The notes beneath the pieces were generated by a model, which had not been told where the DNA came from, ran no database searches, and saw nothing but the letters and a program-made list of their open reading frames with translations. Of a DNA stretch of 64,000 bases, positions 33,601 through 43,175 are shown in pieces; within the stretch, counting starts at the first letter, position 1, and every line of letters starts with the position of its first letter. Where the stretch lies: NCBI RefSeq assembly GCF_002775205.1, contig NC_036447.1, forward strand, positions 6,436,501 through 6,500,500. The letters are read 5' to 3'. The stretch comes from Xiphophorus maculatus (taxonomy: Eukaryota > Chordata > Actinopteri > Cyprinodontiformes > Poeciliidae). A program made the translations under genes and the position numbers.

Positions 33601-34659
33601 AAAGGACGTCTGCAGCTAAAAAAATACTTGAACACATGAAAAGCTCAGCCTTTCTCTTGACTTAATATCAATACAGTGTAAAGCTAATCTATTGATTATT
33701 GTTTGAATTAACCAATTAGTAACTGAACATCAGATGATGCTTTTTTAATATTTTATTTTACAAAATTTGAACCAGGTGAAACTAAAACTATGGCACTGGT
33801 TGAGCTATAAGTAGAACATATTTAGAGAATTTTATTTATTATTTCTCATCTTAAATGCCAAATGTGTATATTCTTTGTCAAACAGATATTGTTATTTATA
33901 CACTAATAAGATTATTTTGCCATTAAAATTTTTTTTTAATCTTCTATGCAAATGTTTATGTATTTGAACAGTTTTGGCTTTAGTCCTGTTCTGAGTGTGT
34001 TCTTTCAGCAGTCTGTACTCCGCTTGACGATTAATCGATTACTAAATTAGTTGACGATTATTTCAATAATCGATTTATTACAATTAATCGTTTCAGCCCT
34101 TTCTGACTGTCTGCGAACTCGACCCACAGACAGACTAAGATATTAGTTTCACTTAGACTTTATAGTGACCAAAATGTTGAATGTAAAAAGTGTAAAACGC
34201 TGGTGAGGACGGAAGGGAAAAAAAATACAACGAATATGTGAATAAACCTAAAAATATCCCAACAATCATTTCTGCATGGTCTTACATCACAATTCTCACA
34301 CAACCAACCCACAGGCAACCACAGACTCCTCCATGCAGATAAACATGTCAGTAACAAAAATAACCTGAACTTCTGATTCTGCAGACACATTCTTTCTCAT
34401 AATTTAGCAAATAGAAATAATTTTAATAGTTCTAACTGACCTAAATGAAGAAAAGTTTGGTTTGATTTAACTTCAGACAGTCAAAAGTTTTATGTCTTGT
34501 TATTAAGTTGTGCTTAAATGCATTCCTCATCATTTCTTTGCTTCTTTTTTTTTCACAGGAGACAAACGCTTCGAGTGCAGTCAGTGTAAGAAACGCTTCA
34601 TGAGGAGCGACCACCTGACAAAGCATTACAAAACTCACATAAACACCAAGAACTTATGA
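21612..34659 (+). CDS. sp2: Transcription factor Sp2, complete, 8 coding exons
   Basis: join(21612..21618, 24771..24844, 26279..27004, 27996..28214, 29380..29677, 31616..31793, 33083..33276, 34559..34659) is 1797 nt, giving 598 aa and a stop (human about 613). It encodes a nuclear Sp/KLF-family DNA-binding protein. Seen: N-terminal SPSEYLQPS; Sp box [14 protein letters not shown] (32-45); Gln/Pro/Ala-rich transactivation region; Buttonhead box CTCPNC (490-495); and three C2H2 zinc fingers at 512-534, 542-564 and 572-592. Finger 1 reads RKTSLLRAH, with Leu where Sp1/3/4 have His, the Sp2 signature linked to weak GC-box binding. The order, exon phases and the short first coding exon all agree with vertebrate SP2. 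Paralogues Sp1, Sp3 and Sp4 are excluded by finger 1 and by the [12 protein letters not shown] segment. Confidence 0.95.
22247..22345 (+). mobile_element. CAGAGGTGG-type MITE end (left, plus orientation)
   Basis: CAGAGGTGGGTACAGTACCC followed by AGAAATTGTTCTCAAG matches the left end of the MITE at 43400-43954. The oppositely oriented partner end lies at 24040-24530, with other repeats between, so this is either one element with later insertions or two inverted copies. Confidence 0.55.
22420..22790 (+). mobile_element. AGGTGCACCGATT-type MITE fragment
   Basis: The left end GAGGTGCACCGATTACAG is followed by CTGACCTGCCAATTCTGATT and GGTGGGCCGGTCTGTCAGTC. The same blocks occur inverted at 58556-58915 and in part near 44615-44690. 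No ORF. Confidence 0.6.
23085..23830 (-). pseudogene. L2-like LINE 3' fragment (degenerate reverse transcriptase end), minus strand
   Basis: Minus-strand frames at 23258-23514 carry [15 protein letters not shown], then [20 protein letters not shown] in one frame and [20 protein letters not shown] in another. This is the usual C-terminal end of fish L2-clade ORF2 proteins, broken by a frameshift. The 3' end has the GTAAAGCACTTTGAACTGCC tail. Upstream parts are missing. Confidence 0.8.
24030..24530 (-). mobile_element. CAGAGGTGG-type MITE end (right, minus orientation)
   Basis: The minus strand starts CAGAGGTGGATAGAGTATGA and continues with CTCAAGTAAAAGTAAAAGAG and ACTCAAGTACTGAGTAAC, as in the copies at 43400-43954, 46807-47340 and 60467-61014. 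Confidence 0.7.
24771..24844 (+). CDS. sp2: SP2 exon 2 (aa 3-27)
   Basis: Encodes [20 protein letters not shown], then ASTQ. Acceptor TTCTAG|AA (phase 1), donor CAA|GTAAGT (phase 0). Matches the N-terminus of mammalian SP2. Confidence 0.93.
24899..26222. mobile_element. GGGCTGCACAATA MITE with nested L1 fragment and LINE tail
   Basis: The element starts GGGCTGCACAATAGATTAAT and ends CATGTTGCCCAGCTCTAG. Its interior (CATTCTGGGAGATGTAG, ACTTCTCACAG, GGTTACCTAGCAAC twice at 25780-25793 and 25807-25820) matches 59390-59890. It is interrupted at about 25085-25740 by other DNA, including an L1-like piece, and carries a GGGATCAATAAAGTATTT tail at about 26082-26099. It fills most of SP2 intron 2. 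Confidence 0.65.
25085..25470 (+). pseudogene. Degenerate L1-type LINE fragment
   Basis: In one frame it reads [16 protein letters not shown], resembling the KHLFYECKEVLNLW zinc-binding C-terminal motif of the L1 element at 39630-40307. Stops follow soon after. Short and much decayed. Confidence 0.45.
26279..27004 (+). CDS. sp2: SP2 exon 3 (aa 28-269)
   Basis: GC-rich 726-nt exon starting [20 protein letters not shown], then a long Pro/Ala/Gln-rich region with [47 protein letters not shown] and a basic [10 protein letters not shown] stretch (possible nuclear localisation). It ends [13 protein letters not shown], donor CAG|GTTAGA, phase 0 at both ends. The acceptor is a tandem CACAG|CAG|GAC; using the first would add one Gln. 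Intron 3 (991 nt) holds a dispersed repeat and a palindrome. Confidence 0.95.
27500..27965 (+). mobile_element. CACTGTACAATGGCTGCTGG-type dispersed repeat, copy 1
   Basis: Shares ACAATGGCTGCTGG, CTTTTCAAAGAT, GCCATTTTTACAC and CTAACCTGTTCAAGGA blocks with copies at 31905-33056, 48150-48665 and 57905-58320. It is a non-autonomous element, and its ORFs are not genes. It lies within SP2 intron 3 and ends about 30 bp before exon 4. Confidence 0.7.
27726..27783. repeat. Overlapping perfect palindromes in SP2 intron 3
   Basis: CTTTGGGAGGCGTGA (27726-27740) pairs exactly with 27752-27766. AAAGTTTATACTCACGCC (27741-27758) pairs exactly with 27766-27783. The two hairpins share sequence and cannot form together. 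Other copies of the host repeat lack this, so it arose locally. Confidence 0.92.
27996..28214 (+). CDS. sp2: SP2 exon 4 (aa 270-342)
   Basis: Encodes [40 protein letters not shown] and [16 protein letters not shown], ending EPTSTQ. This is the second Gln-rich region, close to human SP2 ([20 protein letters not shown]). Acceptor GTGAAG|GCG, donor CAG|GTATCG, phase 0 at both ends. Intron 4 (1165 nt): apart from a GGGGCAGCATTATG-type MITE end near 29160-29310 I see nothing. Confidence 0.95.
29380..29677 (+). CDS. sp2: SP2 exon 5 (aa 343-442)
   Basis: Starts [20 protein letters not shown], aligned with human VYIRTPSGEVQTVLVQDSPP. Then a Ser/Thr/Pro linker, [20 protein letters not shown], and [20 protein letters not shown], one of the best conserved Sp2 blocks. 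Acceptor TCTTAG|ATC, donor GGAG|GTGAGA, phases 0 and 1. Intron 5 (1938 nt) is mostly nested MITEs. Confidence 0.93.
29745..29805 (+). repeat. LINE 3' tail (L2-like)
   Basis: GAACTGCCTTGTTGCTGAAA, then TGTGCTGTACAGATAAACTTG, is the 3' end of the L2-like LINE seen more fully at 53845-54255. The body is absent, as expected for 5'-truncated insertion. Confidence 0.65.
29812..31370. mobile_element. Two nested MITEs in SP2 intron 5
   Basis: The outer element begins near CCAACTAATTTGGTAATTAA and ends ACATAATTGTTAGTTACAGC, then CCTAG (about 31363). Inside lies a second element from about 29878 (AATCGAGTAATC) to 30847 (ACTCGAGGAATCGTTTCAGC, then CCTAG). Both have the GGGCTG(A)AAC-type ends common in teleosts. 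The inner one carries GC-rich unique filler (30290-30730). No intact ORF. Confidence 0.6.
31616..31793 (+). CDS. sp2: SP2 exon 6 (aa 442-501), Buttonhead box
   Basis: Encodes [20 protein letters not shown], then [26 protein letters not shown] (490-495) is the Buttonhead box typical of Sp proteins. Acceptor ATTAG|GC, donor AAGAG|GTGAGC, phases 1 and 2. Slightly shorter linker than in human. Confidence 0.95.
31905..33056 (+). mobile_element. GGACCTATTATG / ACAATGGCTGCTGG dispersed repeat, copy 2 (interrupted)
   Basis: The left part (GTGGACCTATTATGATAAAT..., GCTTCTAAAAACAGCACAAG) is separated from the right part (ACAATGGCTGCTGGAAAAGA ... ATCCTAACCTGTTGAAGGAA) by inserted A/T-rich DNA, including an L2-like tail near 32555-32670. 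Two GTTACCTAGCAAC palindromes lie at 32396-32408 and 32428-32440. The 98-115 aa ORFs here belong to the repeat. It fills SP2 intron 6. Confidence 0.65.
33083..33276 (+). CDS. sp2: SP2 exon 7 (aa 501-566), zinc fingers 1 and 2
   Basis: Encodes [40 protein letters not shown] and [20 protein letters not shown]. Finger 1 ligands C512, C517, H530, H534; finger 2 ligands C542, C547, H560, H564. Acceptor GTGCAG|G, donor ACAG|GTAAAC, phases 2 and 1. Finger 2 has V545 where human SP2 has F. A competing minus-strand ORF is a shadow. Confidence 0.97.
33366..34105. mobile_element. GGGCTGAAAC MITE in SP2 intron 7
   Basis: Begins GGGCTGAAACTAACAGTTGT and ends ATTAATCGTTTCAGCCCTTT, so the ends are inverted repeats. 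Subterminal TTAGTAATTGATTATTCTGA pairs with CAATAATCGATTTATTACAA. About 740 bp, no ORF. Its family members are listed at 3625-4070. Confidence 0.7.
34559..34659 (+). CDS. sp2: SP2 exon 8 (aa 566-598), zinc finger 3 and stop
   Basis: Encodes [20 protein letters not shown], then [12 protein letters not shown] and TGA at 34657-34659. Finger 3 ligands C572, C575, H588, H592. Human SP2 ends KHYKTHLVTKNL, the same length. Acceptor TCACAG|GA, phase 1. Confidence 0.97.
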
Positions 34660-35265
34660 GGTTTTTTTTTTACCAAAACACTCAGAACTTTACCACAGGA
34701 AGGAGTCAGGAAGTCTGCGCAACTCACACAAGGGAAATAACCCAGATGAAGCCCCCCAAAAAATCTCCTCTCACTGACTTGATGTACAAAGAAATTCCCC
34801 CCTAAGGCTGATCCAACAAAGCTATTAATTACAGTTTAAATCCATTTTTAAAAGATTTTTCTGCTGGTGCGAAAAGCGTCTGAATGAAACTCGGCTTTAA
34901 TTCTGCGGCTTGCAGGTGTTTAATTCCGTGTCGTCAACCCACAGAGTGATTCAGAGATCAACATGCTAACGGGGAATCTGCGATGGTTTCTGTCTCTGCT
35001 GTCTCTCAAAAATCAGGAAATGTTTTTTTAAATTGCCCAAAATAAATGTTGCCTCAGTGGAATATTAATTTAAGTTTTGGTCACTTTTCAACATATAATT
35101 TTTGTAGTTTTAGGAAAATCAATGCGTTTAGTTGACATTCACTATTTTATGAGGGTAGCTAACAGTCTCCTGTTACTATAATTACTACTACTACTACTAC
35201 TACTAATAATAAACATTTTAATGAAATCTTACACACTGATTAACTTGACTAGATCTTGGCTAAAT

Positions 35266-35596
35266 CATTGGTGTCCAAACATTTTGTCCCTGTGTAAAAA
35301 CTGGCAAATTTAATTGACTTGCAGGCGTCAAAATTAATTAAACTAAAGATGCAAAAATGAGTTTATTTTGATTTTTTTTTTTTTTACCGGCTCGATAATA
35401 AACACAATTTTTATGAGATCTATCAATATTTAGACATCCAAAACATAAAAAGGCCTCAGATAGTTTCTTTATTAAAAGAAAAAACAAACAATTTAGTTGT
35501 TTTCTGTTTTGTTGGCCAAATTTTTACCATTCTTGACCAATCAAAATCATTTCAACGGCCACAAATGGCCTGCGGACCACATTTTGGACACCCCTG
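35266..35596. mobile_element. hAT MITE in the SP2 3' UTR region
   Basis: Ends CATTGGTGTCCAAAC and the complement of TTTTGGACACCCCTG are inverted repeats. Flanking 8-bp repeats GGCTAAAT (35258-35265) and GGCTTAAT (35597-35604) differ at one base. No ORF. If the SP2 3' UTR reaches this far, the element is transcribed. Confidence 0.8.
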
Positions 35597-38072
35597 GGCT
35601 TAATAGAGATTTTTTTTAACTTACAGGATTAATATAACTTGCAATCAGAATGGAGGATTACACTTTCTCATTTTGATAGTTTTTGTTTAATTTAAAATAT
35701 ACATGAATCTCCTAACAGAAAAAGGCCAGTAGATCCGCTGTGAGTGAAACAGTTCAGTTATTGCTACAACCTGCTGCTTCAGAGTGACCTGAACGCAGCA
35801 ACATCAACATTTTAATTCAGTCTAAGATAAAAAAAAAACTGAATTCGGGTTCAAATATAACTGATATGGAAATGCTAAAGTTACCAGGATCCCAGTTTGA
35901 ACTGATTTAGAAGTTTATTAAAGTGATTTGTTGTGATCCACAAAAAAACGTTTAACTGCCAGAGTGAAGGAAAAAACAAAACAGGAGCAGCATTTTGTTA
36001 AAATGAGTAACTTTTTCATATTAAACTAGTTTTATATGTTGTTATAAGAAGATTTCTCTAATTAAGATCAAAATATGTTGTTTAATTATTATTATTATTT
36101 AAATTCCCTCTGGGATCAATGAAGTATTTTTGACTTTTGAACTAAATAAGAAAGATCGTAACAGCGAGAACACGGAGAGCCACAAGGAGCTAATTTATTC
36201 CATTTTAAGAAAAAAAAACAAAACGTGCATATATTTGTCTTTAAATTGAAATACTGCGCCTAAATTTATTCCCCGTCTCTGGCGGTAAAATGTTTTTGTA
36301 TTGATCACCTATCAAACCATTAAAACAAAACAAAAACTGTTTTAATCCCAAGATGTGAAGCAACAGGAGTGAAACTATGAAATGACACAAAATTCATAAA
36401 AACTTTCGCAGCTCTGAATAAAATAACTCATCTGTCCAAACGCATTTAGAAAATTGTCAGACATGTTGAAAATACAGAAACTTTTATCAAATTGAGTTTA
36501 ATTAAGGAATTTAAAACAAGCCATTAATTTAAAATTGGCATTCAATCAGCTTACATCTTCTGAAATGTTTCCTTAAAGGTTTGAAAAAATTAAATTTATG
36601 TAAAATATTAGAGATTAAATGATGAGTAAATGACTCGAACTTTCATTTTGTTTCCACTGTTGGATCCAGGTACGGTTACAGCTGAGGAATCAGATCTCGA
36701 TACGTTCGGTACTGTAAAATCACTTTTTCTCTTGGTAATCCGGTGACTTTTAGACTTTATTCCGCACAGGTTGTGAATTTTCTACTTTACTTTCTACTTT
36801 AAGATTTTGTTATAAACTAGAGAAGCAGATTTTTAGCAACACTAGAAGAATAAATAATCATCAAACTGATCTGTAAACAGCTGTGAACGACTGATTTGTC
36901 CTCCCAGTACGCCGACATTTTATCCCCGTTGCACCTGTAAACAAACCGCAGCATGTTTTTATCTCTCCTTGTTTTTCATGAAGAGATCTTAAAATGTCAG
37001 AATTCCATGTTTGATTTAACTGAATTTGAGGTTTTGATCTGAGTACGCCTGCATTTATTCAGGTTCTGATCTTATTTTGCCTGTTGGTTTTCATAAAATA
37101 TGACAGATTGCGACTCCTGATTAAACAAAAATTACTTTAAAACGTCAGCTGTCAAAGTGGGTACAAGTCGACACATGACTGGTACAAAAAAGTTACGAAA
37201 TTGTACGAAATGAAAGGGGCCAAAAGCCCAGCGCATATGATAGCCAGTTTATTTATTGTTTGATAAAGCTGTTAAAAACTTAAAGAACTCTGTGTAAATT
37301 TGATTATATGATTGGATCTGTTATTATGCGACAATCAGTCACAATATGCAATAAAATGTTTGTTTTTTTCCTTTTTATTTTTGTTATTCTCCACCATAAA
37401 TCAAATCATAATTAACAGAAGATTCTGCTCTGATTGCATGCGGTCCATGTTTGATAAAACAGGAAGTGCCGACTTCCTTCCAGCAGCCTAAAATTGATGA
37501 TCCGTTCCTAATATTTATTGATTGGTTCACAGTTTACAAACCTTTGGCTTAATGTATGCCATTAAAGTTCAGTTATTTCACACAGGGTGACAGATTTCTT
37601 TAGTTTCGGGTGGCCAATATTTGTTGTAATATATTTTAAAAGTTGTCTGGAGACTTGTGGGTGGAAAAAAATATTTATGTTTTTCATAAATATGTAAATA
37701 GTGTTTTTTGGAACCAGTAAATGTAGGCTATCAAAAAAGTTACATAGGTATTCGGTCGGAAGGAAAGAACTTTGTACAGTTTGTAAGTTAAAGTATATAA
37801 ATATATAAAATCTAAATATATATATATATAAATTGTGACATTGTATAGATTCATTCCTGCTTTGTATTATTTGTTTAGATTTTTTTAACTGAATGAGAGA
37901 TGCCTTAGACAGCTGCGCCCAGTATTTAACTGTTTTTGTTGTTTTTTTTGTCTAATCCTGGTTAACCTTTGTAAAACTGGCTTTGTGTTTCTACCTTATG
38001 TTATGTAATGTCACGAGCACTGATTATAAACCCCTAGGTTCCAAATTTTGTACAAAATTATTGCTGATTGTA

Positions 38073-38078
38073 ATTAAA
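38073..38078 (+). terminator. Candidate SP2 poly(A) signal (ATTAAA)
   Basis: ATTAAA is followed by a U-rich run (TGCTTTTTTTTC) and GGTGCTC. The alternative AATAAA at 37350-37355 is followed by TGTTTGTTTTTTTCC and is about equally plausible. Confidence 0.3.
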
Positions 38079-38119
38079 TATAATGCTTTTTTTTCTAAAT
38101 TATGGCATTTCTGGTGCTC

Positions 38120-39480
38120 AATTTCTGTAAATGAAGCTATTCTTCTTCAAACCTAACATAATGTTCTTCAGCCGCTTTGTGTGTGTTTGCCAGAAGGACA
38201 CAAAGAACCAGCAAATAATCATCAATATTAAAGGTGCTAACACACATTTGCTCCTTTTCTACAGTCACCTCAATAAAAAGTGCTCAAACCAGTCTAAACG
38301 CTTCAGTTCATTTGTTTTGCGGAAATCAACAGAAGTGATCAAGGCTAATTAATGATAGTATTTGCTAAATTATTATTATTTTTTAAATACCTTTTAATAT
38401 GGTGATTATCAGTTGCCTAATTGCATGTGCTGAAGTACTGCTGGAGGCCCAAGTGGAACGGTGACGTTTACAAGGAGGAAAAAAGGTAGGATTTTATGTA
38501 CGGTTTAAGTTGGTCAACAAATGTTGTGGAAAAGAGGTGAAAAATCATCTGTATTTTTAGGAAACATTTAAATTTGGGTGGGAGGAGTGTGGGATTGTAG
38601 TTGGTCTTTTAAATGTTCTCTTTATTTTCTCCTTTCAGTTTTCTGTTTGCTCCTGTGAATAAAGAAATTTCTTATTTCTGCACATTAGAATAACACGTAT
38701 GTTAAAAAAATGACTGCAGAATAAATAGAATAATCTTTTATGTGCAGAAGATGTGAATATAAAAATATTTCACAAAATATATTTCTTTTAAAAATATTTT
38801 TTCATACTTTTAAAATGATTACAGATAGTAATTATTTTTATTTAACAATTAAAATGTTTTTTTTTTTTTAAATGTTTCCCTGTAATTGGACATTTTTTAA
38901 TAATACTGAGTCATTTTCATTCCAAATATGCAAAACAAGTAAAAAGTAACCAGATAAAAAGGCTAAAGCTGATTTAAAAGAAACAAAGAATGCTCTGTTC
39001 TGGGGACTAGATCTGGAGATTATGGTGCAGAGAAAAAATCTTAATAAAATCAAGAAAATTATTGACAATCTTCTTTGTAAAATTGTCATTAACAAATGTT
39101 TCCAACCCCCAGCCATTAGCATCTGTATCAACTCTGAACATTTTTAATTAATATGAGTTAAAACAACATTAATTTCCCTTTTGGGATTGATACAATATTT
39201 TTGCACTAAACTTGAACCGACAAATATAAATATAGAGAGAAGGACCTCGCTGCAGCAAACAGAAAGGGGCGGGGACGGACCACTGTCAGTCACATACCTT
39301 ATTTGGAAATGGGACCATTGCACTCCGGAAATGTAGGGGGCGCTATTTCCTATATTATATGCGGTCTCCTATTTTTATTTTCTTTTGAAATCTGTGATAT
39401 ATCTTCACCTTTAGAAAGGAGTTTCACTCTCAGCATGTATTTGAACTTCTCTCTTTTATTTACTTCAGCACAGATCATAG
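38120..39480. other. SP2-ABCC10 spacer, left part
   Basis: A/T-rich, with AATAAA hexamers at about 38272 and 38659 and a GGGATTGATACAATATTT LINE-like tail near 39182-39200. A GC box (AGGGGCGGGGAC) lies near 39264-39275 and GTAGGGGGCGC near 39333. No exon was recognised. Confidence 0.45.
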
Positions 39481-39482
39481 TT

Positions 39483-40440
39483 CTTAACAATTTGTTTTTT
39501 ATTTATTCATTTATTTATTTATTTAATATATCAGAATAACAATGCCAATATCAAACAAGTCAATAACAAATATTACAAACAAAAAAATATCACCACTCCT
39601 ACTGTTAACAGATCTAATTGATACAGAGGCTAGAGCAAAGTATTAAAGTTAATGGGGGAAAAAATGAAAAAAATGAAAATAAATTCATTAGGGGGGACTA
39701 CTAACTGAAAATCTTCCCTTAACTCAAACAATTTAATTACGTTTAAATTCAGCATTTTTCTCAGAGATCTTTTAATAAAGGAAAGTTTGTTTTGGAGAGC
39801 AGAGATTGAGAGGGAGCATTTTGCATAGCGACATTTATGGATATAAAATTTTGTTACAATCATTAGAACATTGATTAAAAATTCCACATTTTTTTCTTTT
39901 ATAGATAAACCGAACCGAATGTTTTGTAAGGAAATAAAATCCACATTTTTTGCTTTAGAAGACAGAAAGGTATGAAGTTGATCCCATAAGTTTAAAACTT
40001 CTTTACATTCGTAAAACAAATGTTTAGTTGTTTCCAATTGAGTTTTACAAAAACCACAATTCTCAACATTAAAATTAAATCTCTCTCTTAAGAACTCATT
40101 GGAAGGATATATGTTATTAATTATTTTAAAATGTAATTCTTTATATCTGGGAGGAATTGGGAATTTCAAATAATTTGTCCTAATTTTGACTATCATAGAT
40201 TTGTTAAAAATTTGTAATAGACTTGTGCTTTTCGTTCTTCCTGGGTACATAATATTAATAGGATACTGATTCAAAAACTTATTGCATTTATTATCTCTAA
40301 TGTCCACATCCTCAAATTGAATCTTATGGAGTCTAGGAATAGAGAAATTAGGTAAACTGTTTTTAACTGATAAAATGAGGACATTAGGGATACTACCTAA
40401 AACGTTTTTATAAATTGTTGGTGTAAACGCAATTTAAACG
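39483..40440 (-). pseudogene. L1 (Tx1-type) LINE ORF2 C-terminus and 3' end, minus strand
   Basis: A 225-aa open frame on the minus strand (39630-40307) contains PPRYKELHFKIINNIYPSNE and CGFCKTQLETTKHLFYECKE, the zinc-binding region at the end of fish L1 ORF2 proteins. The reverse transcriptase core is missing, so it is a 5'-truncated copy. The frame is still open, suggesting a young insertion. The 3' end (A/T-rich, TCATTTATTTATTTATTTAA) lies near 39510. Confidence 0.8.
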
Positions 40441-40645
40441 CAATTAAATTGTTTGAGTTAATGGAAGATTTTCAGTTAGTATCCCCCTTTAATTAATTAA
40501 TTTTTTTCACTAACTAATACTTTGCTCTAGCCTTTGTTTCTAATTAGATCTGTTAAGAGTAGGAGTGGTGATATTCTTTTTTGTAATATTTGTTATTGAC
40601 TTGTTGTTTGAGATTGTCATTGTTATTCTGATATCAATGACATAT
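40421..40645 (+). mobile_element. Second L1 3' end, inverted relative to the first
   Basis: TTAAATTGTTTGAGTTAATG, AGATTTTCAGTTAGTA, ACTTTGCTCTAGCCT and GTAGGAGTGGTGATATT occur here on the plus strand, and on the minus strand at about 39540-39735. The two 3' ends therefore form an inverted repeat with arms of about 190-200 bp around an L1 body of about 700 bp. Confidence 0.75.
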
Positions 40646-40655
40646 TGTCATATAC

Positions 40656-40656
<1 letters not shown>

Positions 40657-40731
<75 letters not shown>
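40657..40731. repeat. (TA)n microsatellite, about 75 bp
   Basis: Uninterrupted TA dinucleotides directly after the L1 3' end and a GACATATTGTCATATA block. The open frames across it (Tyr-Ile repeats) are artefacts. Confidence 0.97.
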
Positions 40732-40733
<2 letters not shown>

Positions 40734-40753
40734 TCACAGCAGAGGCTGTGAGA

Positions 40754-40852
40754 ATGCCGCCTAAAAAACGCCACTCTGGGACGACACAAAAGAAGGAGCC
40801 GAAGCCCAGCGCTGACAAGCAGGGTAGCCCAGAGTTATCTGAGAAAAAGTAA
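40754..40852 (+). pseudogene. Short LINE ORF1-like start between (TA)n tracts
   Basis: An ATG-initiated frame begins [20 protein letters not shown] and stops after about 32 codons. The Lys-rich MPPKK start is like ORF1 of fish L1 elements. It is preceded by a perfect 10-bp hairpin (TTCTCACAGC / GCTGTGAGAA, 40731-40754). It could be the 5' end of a retroelement, but it is too short to be certain. Confidence 0.4.
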
Positions 40853-40883
40853 GACAAGTAATTCGGAAAATCAAGAGAAGGCA

Positions 40884-41099
<216 letters not shown>

Positions 41100-42250
41100 G
41101 ACGCTGCTAAAACAAAACAGGCAATCATGAGGGCAGCTAAATGTCTCTTCCTGCTAGCCTGTCCTGGTCCTTTATTGACACTTACCGTGGTTGCCATGTC
41201 TATTTTGTCTTGATCTATGATGGTTGCCATGAACGTAGAGGACATCTAATGTCCATAATGTTCACCTGCACAAAGTTCTCCCACTCAGAGGATTTATAAG
41301 GCATTCTGCGGAAACCCAGATTGCCGATGCTACCCGGATGAAGTCGCCATTTACCACCACTACAGGTAGAACTATAACACCGGTTGTATGAGAAGACTTC
41401 TGAGCTGATTTTCTATAACTGGTGTTAGATTTATTTATCTCTAGTTCAGCGGTTATTTGATTTGCAACCAGCTAACTTGATAAATAAGTGAAAAAGTTTG
41501 ATAATTCGCCTAGCTGAGCAACCCAGGTAGCTCTCTTTGTTGACATAATTGTGACACGTCTGGTTTAAAATCTTAACAGCCGGGTCCGTGTCAGTGTGCT
41601 AAATTAACACATGTTTGCTTTTTGGCTACTTAATATTATCACTATATTATATGTTTTATTACGATAGTGATAAAGTAATGATAAAAAAAAAATCCTTAAA
41701 AACTTGTGGTAGTCTTCTCTGGTTGTATGGCTGGGATTGGTCTCCACTGCAATATTTTGAATTTAATTCGATTAACCAAAGGAAAAAGTTGTATATAAAT
41801 GAATAGACCGTTTCAGCACACCACACAGACTAAGTTGGAGTTTTAGCCTGCAAATAGTAGAAGATATTGATATTTATTGCTGCTCTCAACCCGACAATTT
41901 TGTCGTTTGGGGTTAGCAAATATTGCAATTATTGTTGTCATGATGATTTTACTTATGGAGTATTAAAAAAATCTCTAATACAACAATTGCCCATCTGTTT
42001 TGCCAGGCAACCAGGCTGAGGTACTGCTGGATAAGAAAATAATTTCCCCCATTTTCTCCCAAACTCTGTAAAGTCCATTTCAATGCGCATTCCTCTCTAG
42101 GATGTGGTTTTCTCTATTGATTGTGCATTTTATCCTTCCACACTTGAGTTCATTTAATTTTCTTTTCTATTTCATTCACACAATAATAAATTTGAACAGT
42201 TCATGTAACAACTAAAATAAATCATGAATGAAACGGAGCAGAATGAAATA
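41100..42250. other. SP2-ABCC10 spacer, middle part
   Basis: A/T-rich unique-looking DNA. A stretch at about 41300-41380 (TGCGGAAACCCAGATTGCCG...) is GC-richer with a possible short frame, but I recognise no protein. Nothing else is supported. Confidence 0.4.
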
Positions 42251-42254
42251 TAAA

Positions 42255-43175
42255 TCTATAATGTCTGTCGCAATTCTCTTCTGCTGTTGATAAATTGTTT
42301 AGCTGAAGTCAAATCTTGGATGGAACAAAACTTTCTTCACCTCAATCAAAGTAAAACTCAAGTTATATTATTTGGTCAGAGTCTTCACACTACAAATCCA
42401 GATCTGATTCTTGGTTCTTTAGCTCAGGTTTGTCAGACCTCTGCTAGGAATCTTGGTTTTACTTTTGATAGCTGTTTAAAGCAAGATAAACAAGTTAGCT
42501 CTGTCGTTAAATCAAGTTTTTATCACCTGCGGATTTTAGCAAAAGTTAAATCTTATTTTTGTTTTAAGGACCTTGAAGGACTTATCCATGTCTTCATTAC
42601 AACTTGTTTGGATTATTGCAATTCATTATATAGAGGCCTGGATAAATCACAGATGCAGCGACTGCAAATGATCCAGAATGCAGCAGCAGCTTCTTACAGG
42701 AACCAGGAAGCGTGACCATATAAGGCCCATGCTGGCCTCTTTACACTGGCTGCTCGTCTTTTATCTAATAGATTTTAAGATTCTTTTATTAACTTATAAA
42801 GTTTTAAATTGATTAGCTCCCCCTTATCTTGGGGACTTTTTACAATTTCAGTCTGTGTCCAGAACGCTACGTTCAAATAATCAGCTATTACTGACAGTTC
42901 CTCGGACCGACTTAAGAGGAAAGGAGATCGGGCTTTTTCAGTTGTTGGTCCTACTCTATGGAACAATCTGCCTTTCCAAATTAGAGCTGCCCACAGCCTG
43001 GATCATTTTAAATCGCTCCTCAAAACTCATTTTTATTCTTTGGCATTTATTTGAAGTAGTGTTTTGATACTCAGTTTTTTATCAATTTGTGCTATTGTCG
43101 TTCTTGTACAGCATTTGGTGCAGTTTTACACCTGTTTTTAAAGTGCTATATAAATAAATTTGACATTGACATAAA
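42255..43175 (+). pseudogene. L2-like LINE, 5'-truncated, reverse transcriptase end
   Basis: The frame at 42287-42715 reads AEVKSWMEQNFLHLNQSKTQ, VILFGQ, SSFYHLRILAKVKSYF, FITTCLDYCNSLYRGL and QRLQMIQNAAA, typical of fish L2-clade ORF2. It continues with stops and frameshifts (LASLHWLLV; SNNQLLLTVPRTDLRGKEIG) to a 3' tail near 43143-43170 (AGTGCTATATAAATAAATTT). It is dead, but only moderately decayed. Confidence 0.88.

Larger units (their letters stand above)
34660..38110 (+). other. sp2: Probable SP2 3' UTR
   Basis: Mostly A/T-rich sequence without coding exons and with few repeats except the hAT MITE at 35266-35596 and a GGGATCAATGAAGTATTT LINE tail near 36110. 37500-38100 looks like a conserved-type 3' UTR end, with candidate poly(A) signals AATAAA at 37350-37355 and ATTAAA at 38073-38078. 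The true end is unknown. Confidence 0.4.

Noticed and set aside
39630..40307. 225-aa ORF as a host gene
   Set aside because: The protein has the L1 ORF2 C-terminal zinc-binding motif (CGFCKTQLETTKHLFYEC), so it is a LINE remnant.
41270..41385. Possible exon (frame through GGAAACCCAGATTGCCGATG)
   Set aside because: Short frame ending at a GTAGAA donor-like site, but no protein family is recognised and it lies among repeats; not enough to call.
42287..42715. 142-aa ORF as a host gene
   Set aside because: It matches the L2-clade reverse transcriptase end and is followed by frameshifts and a LINE tail.
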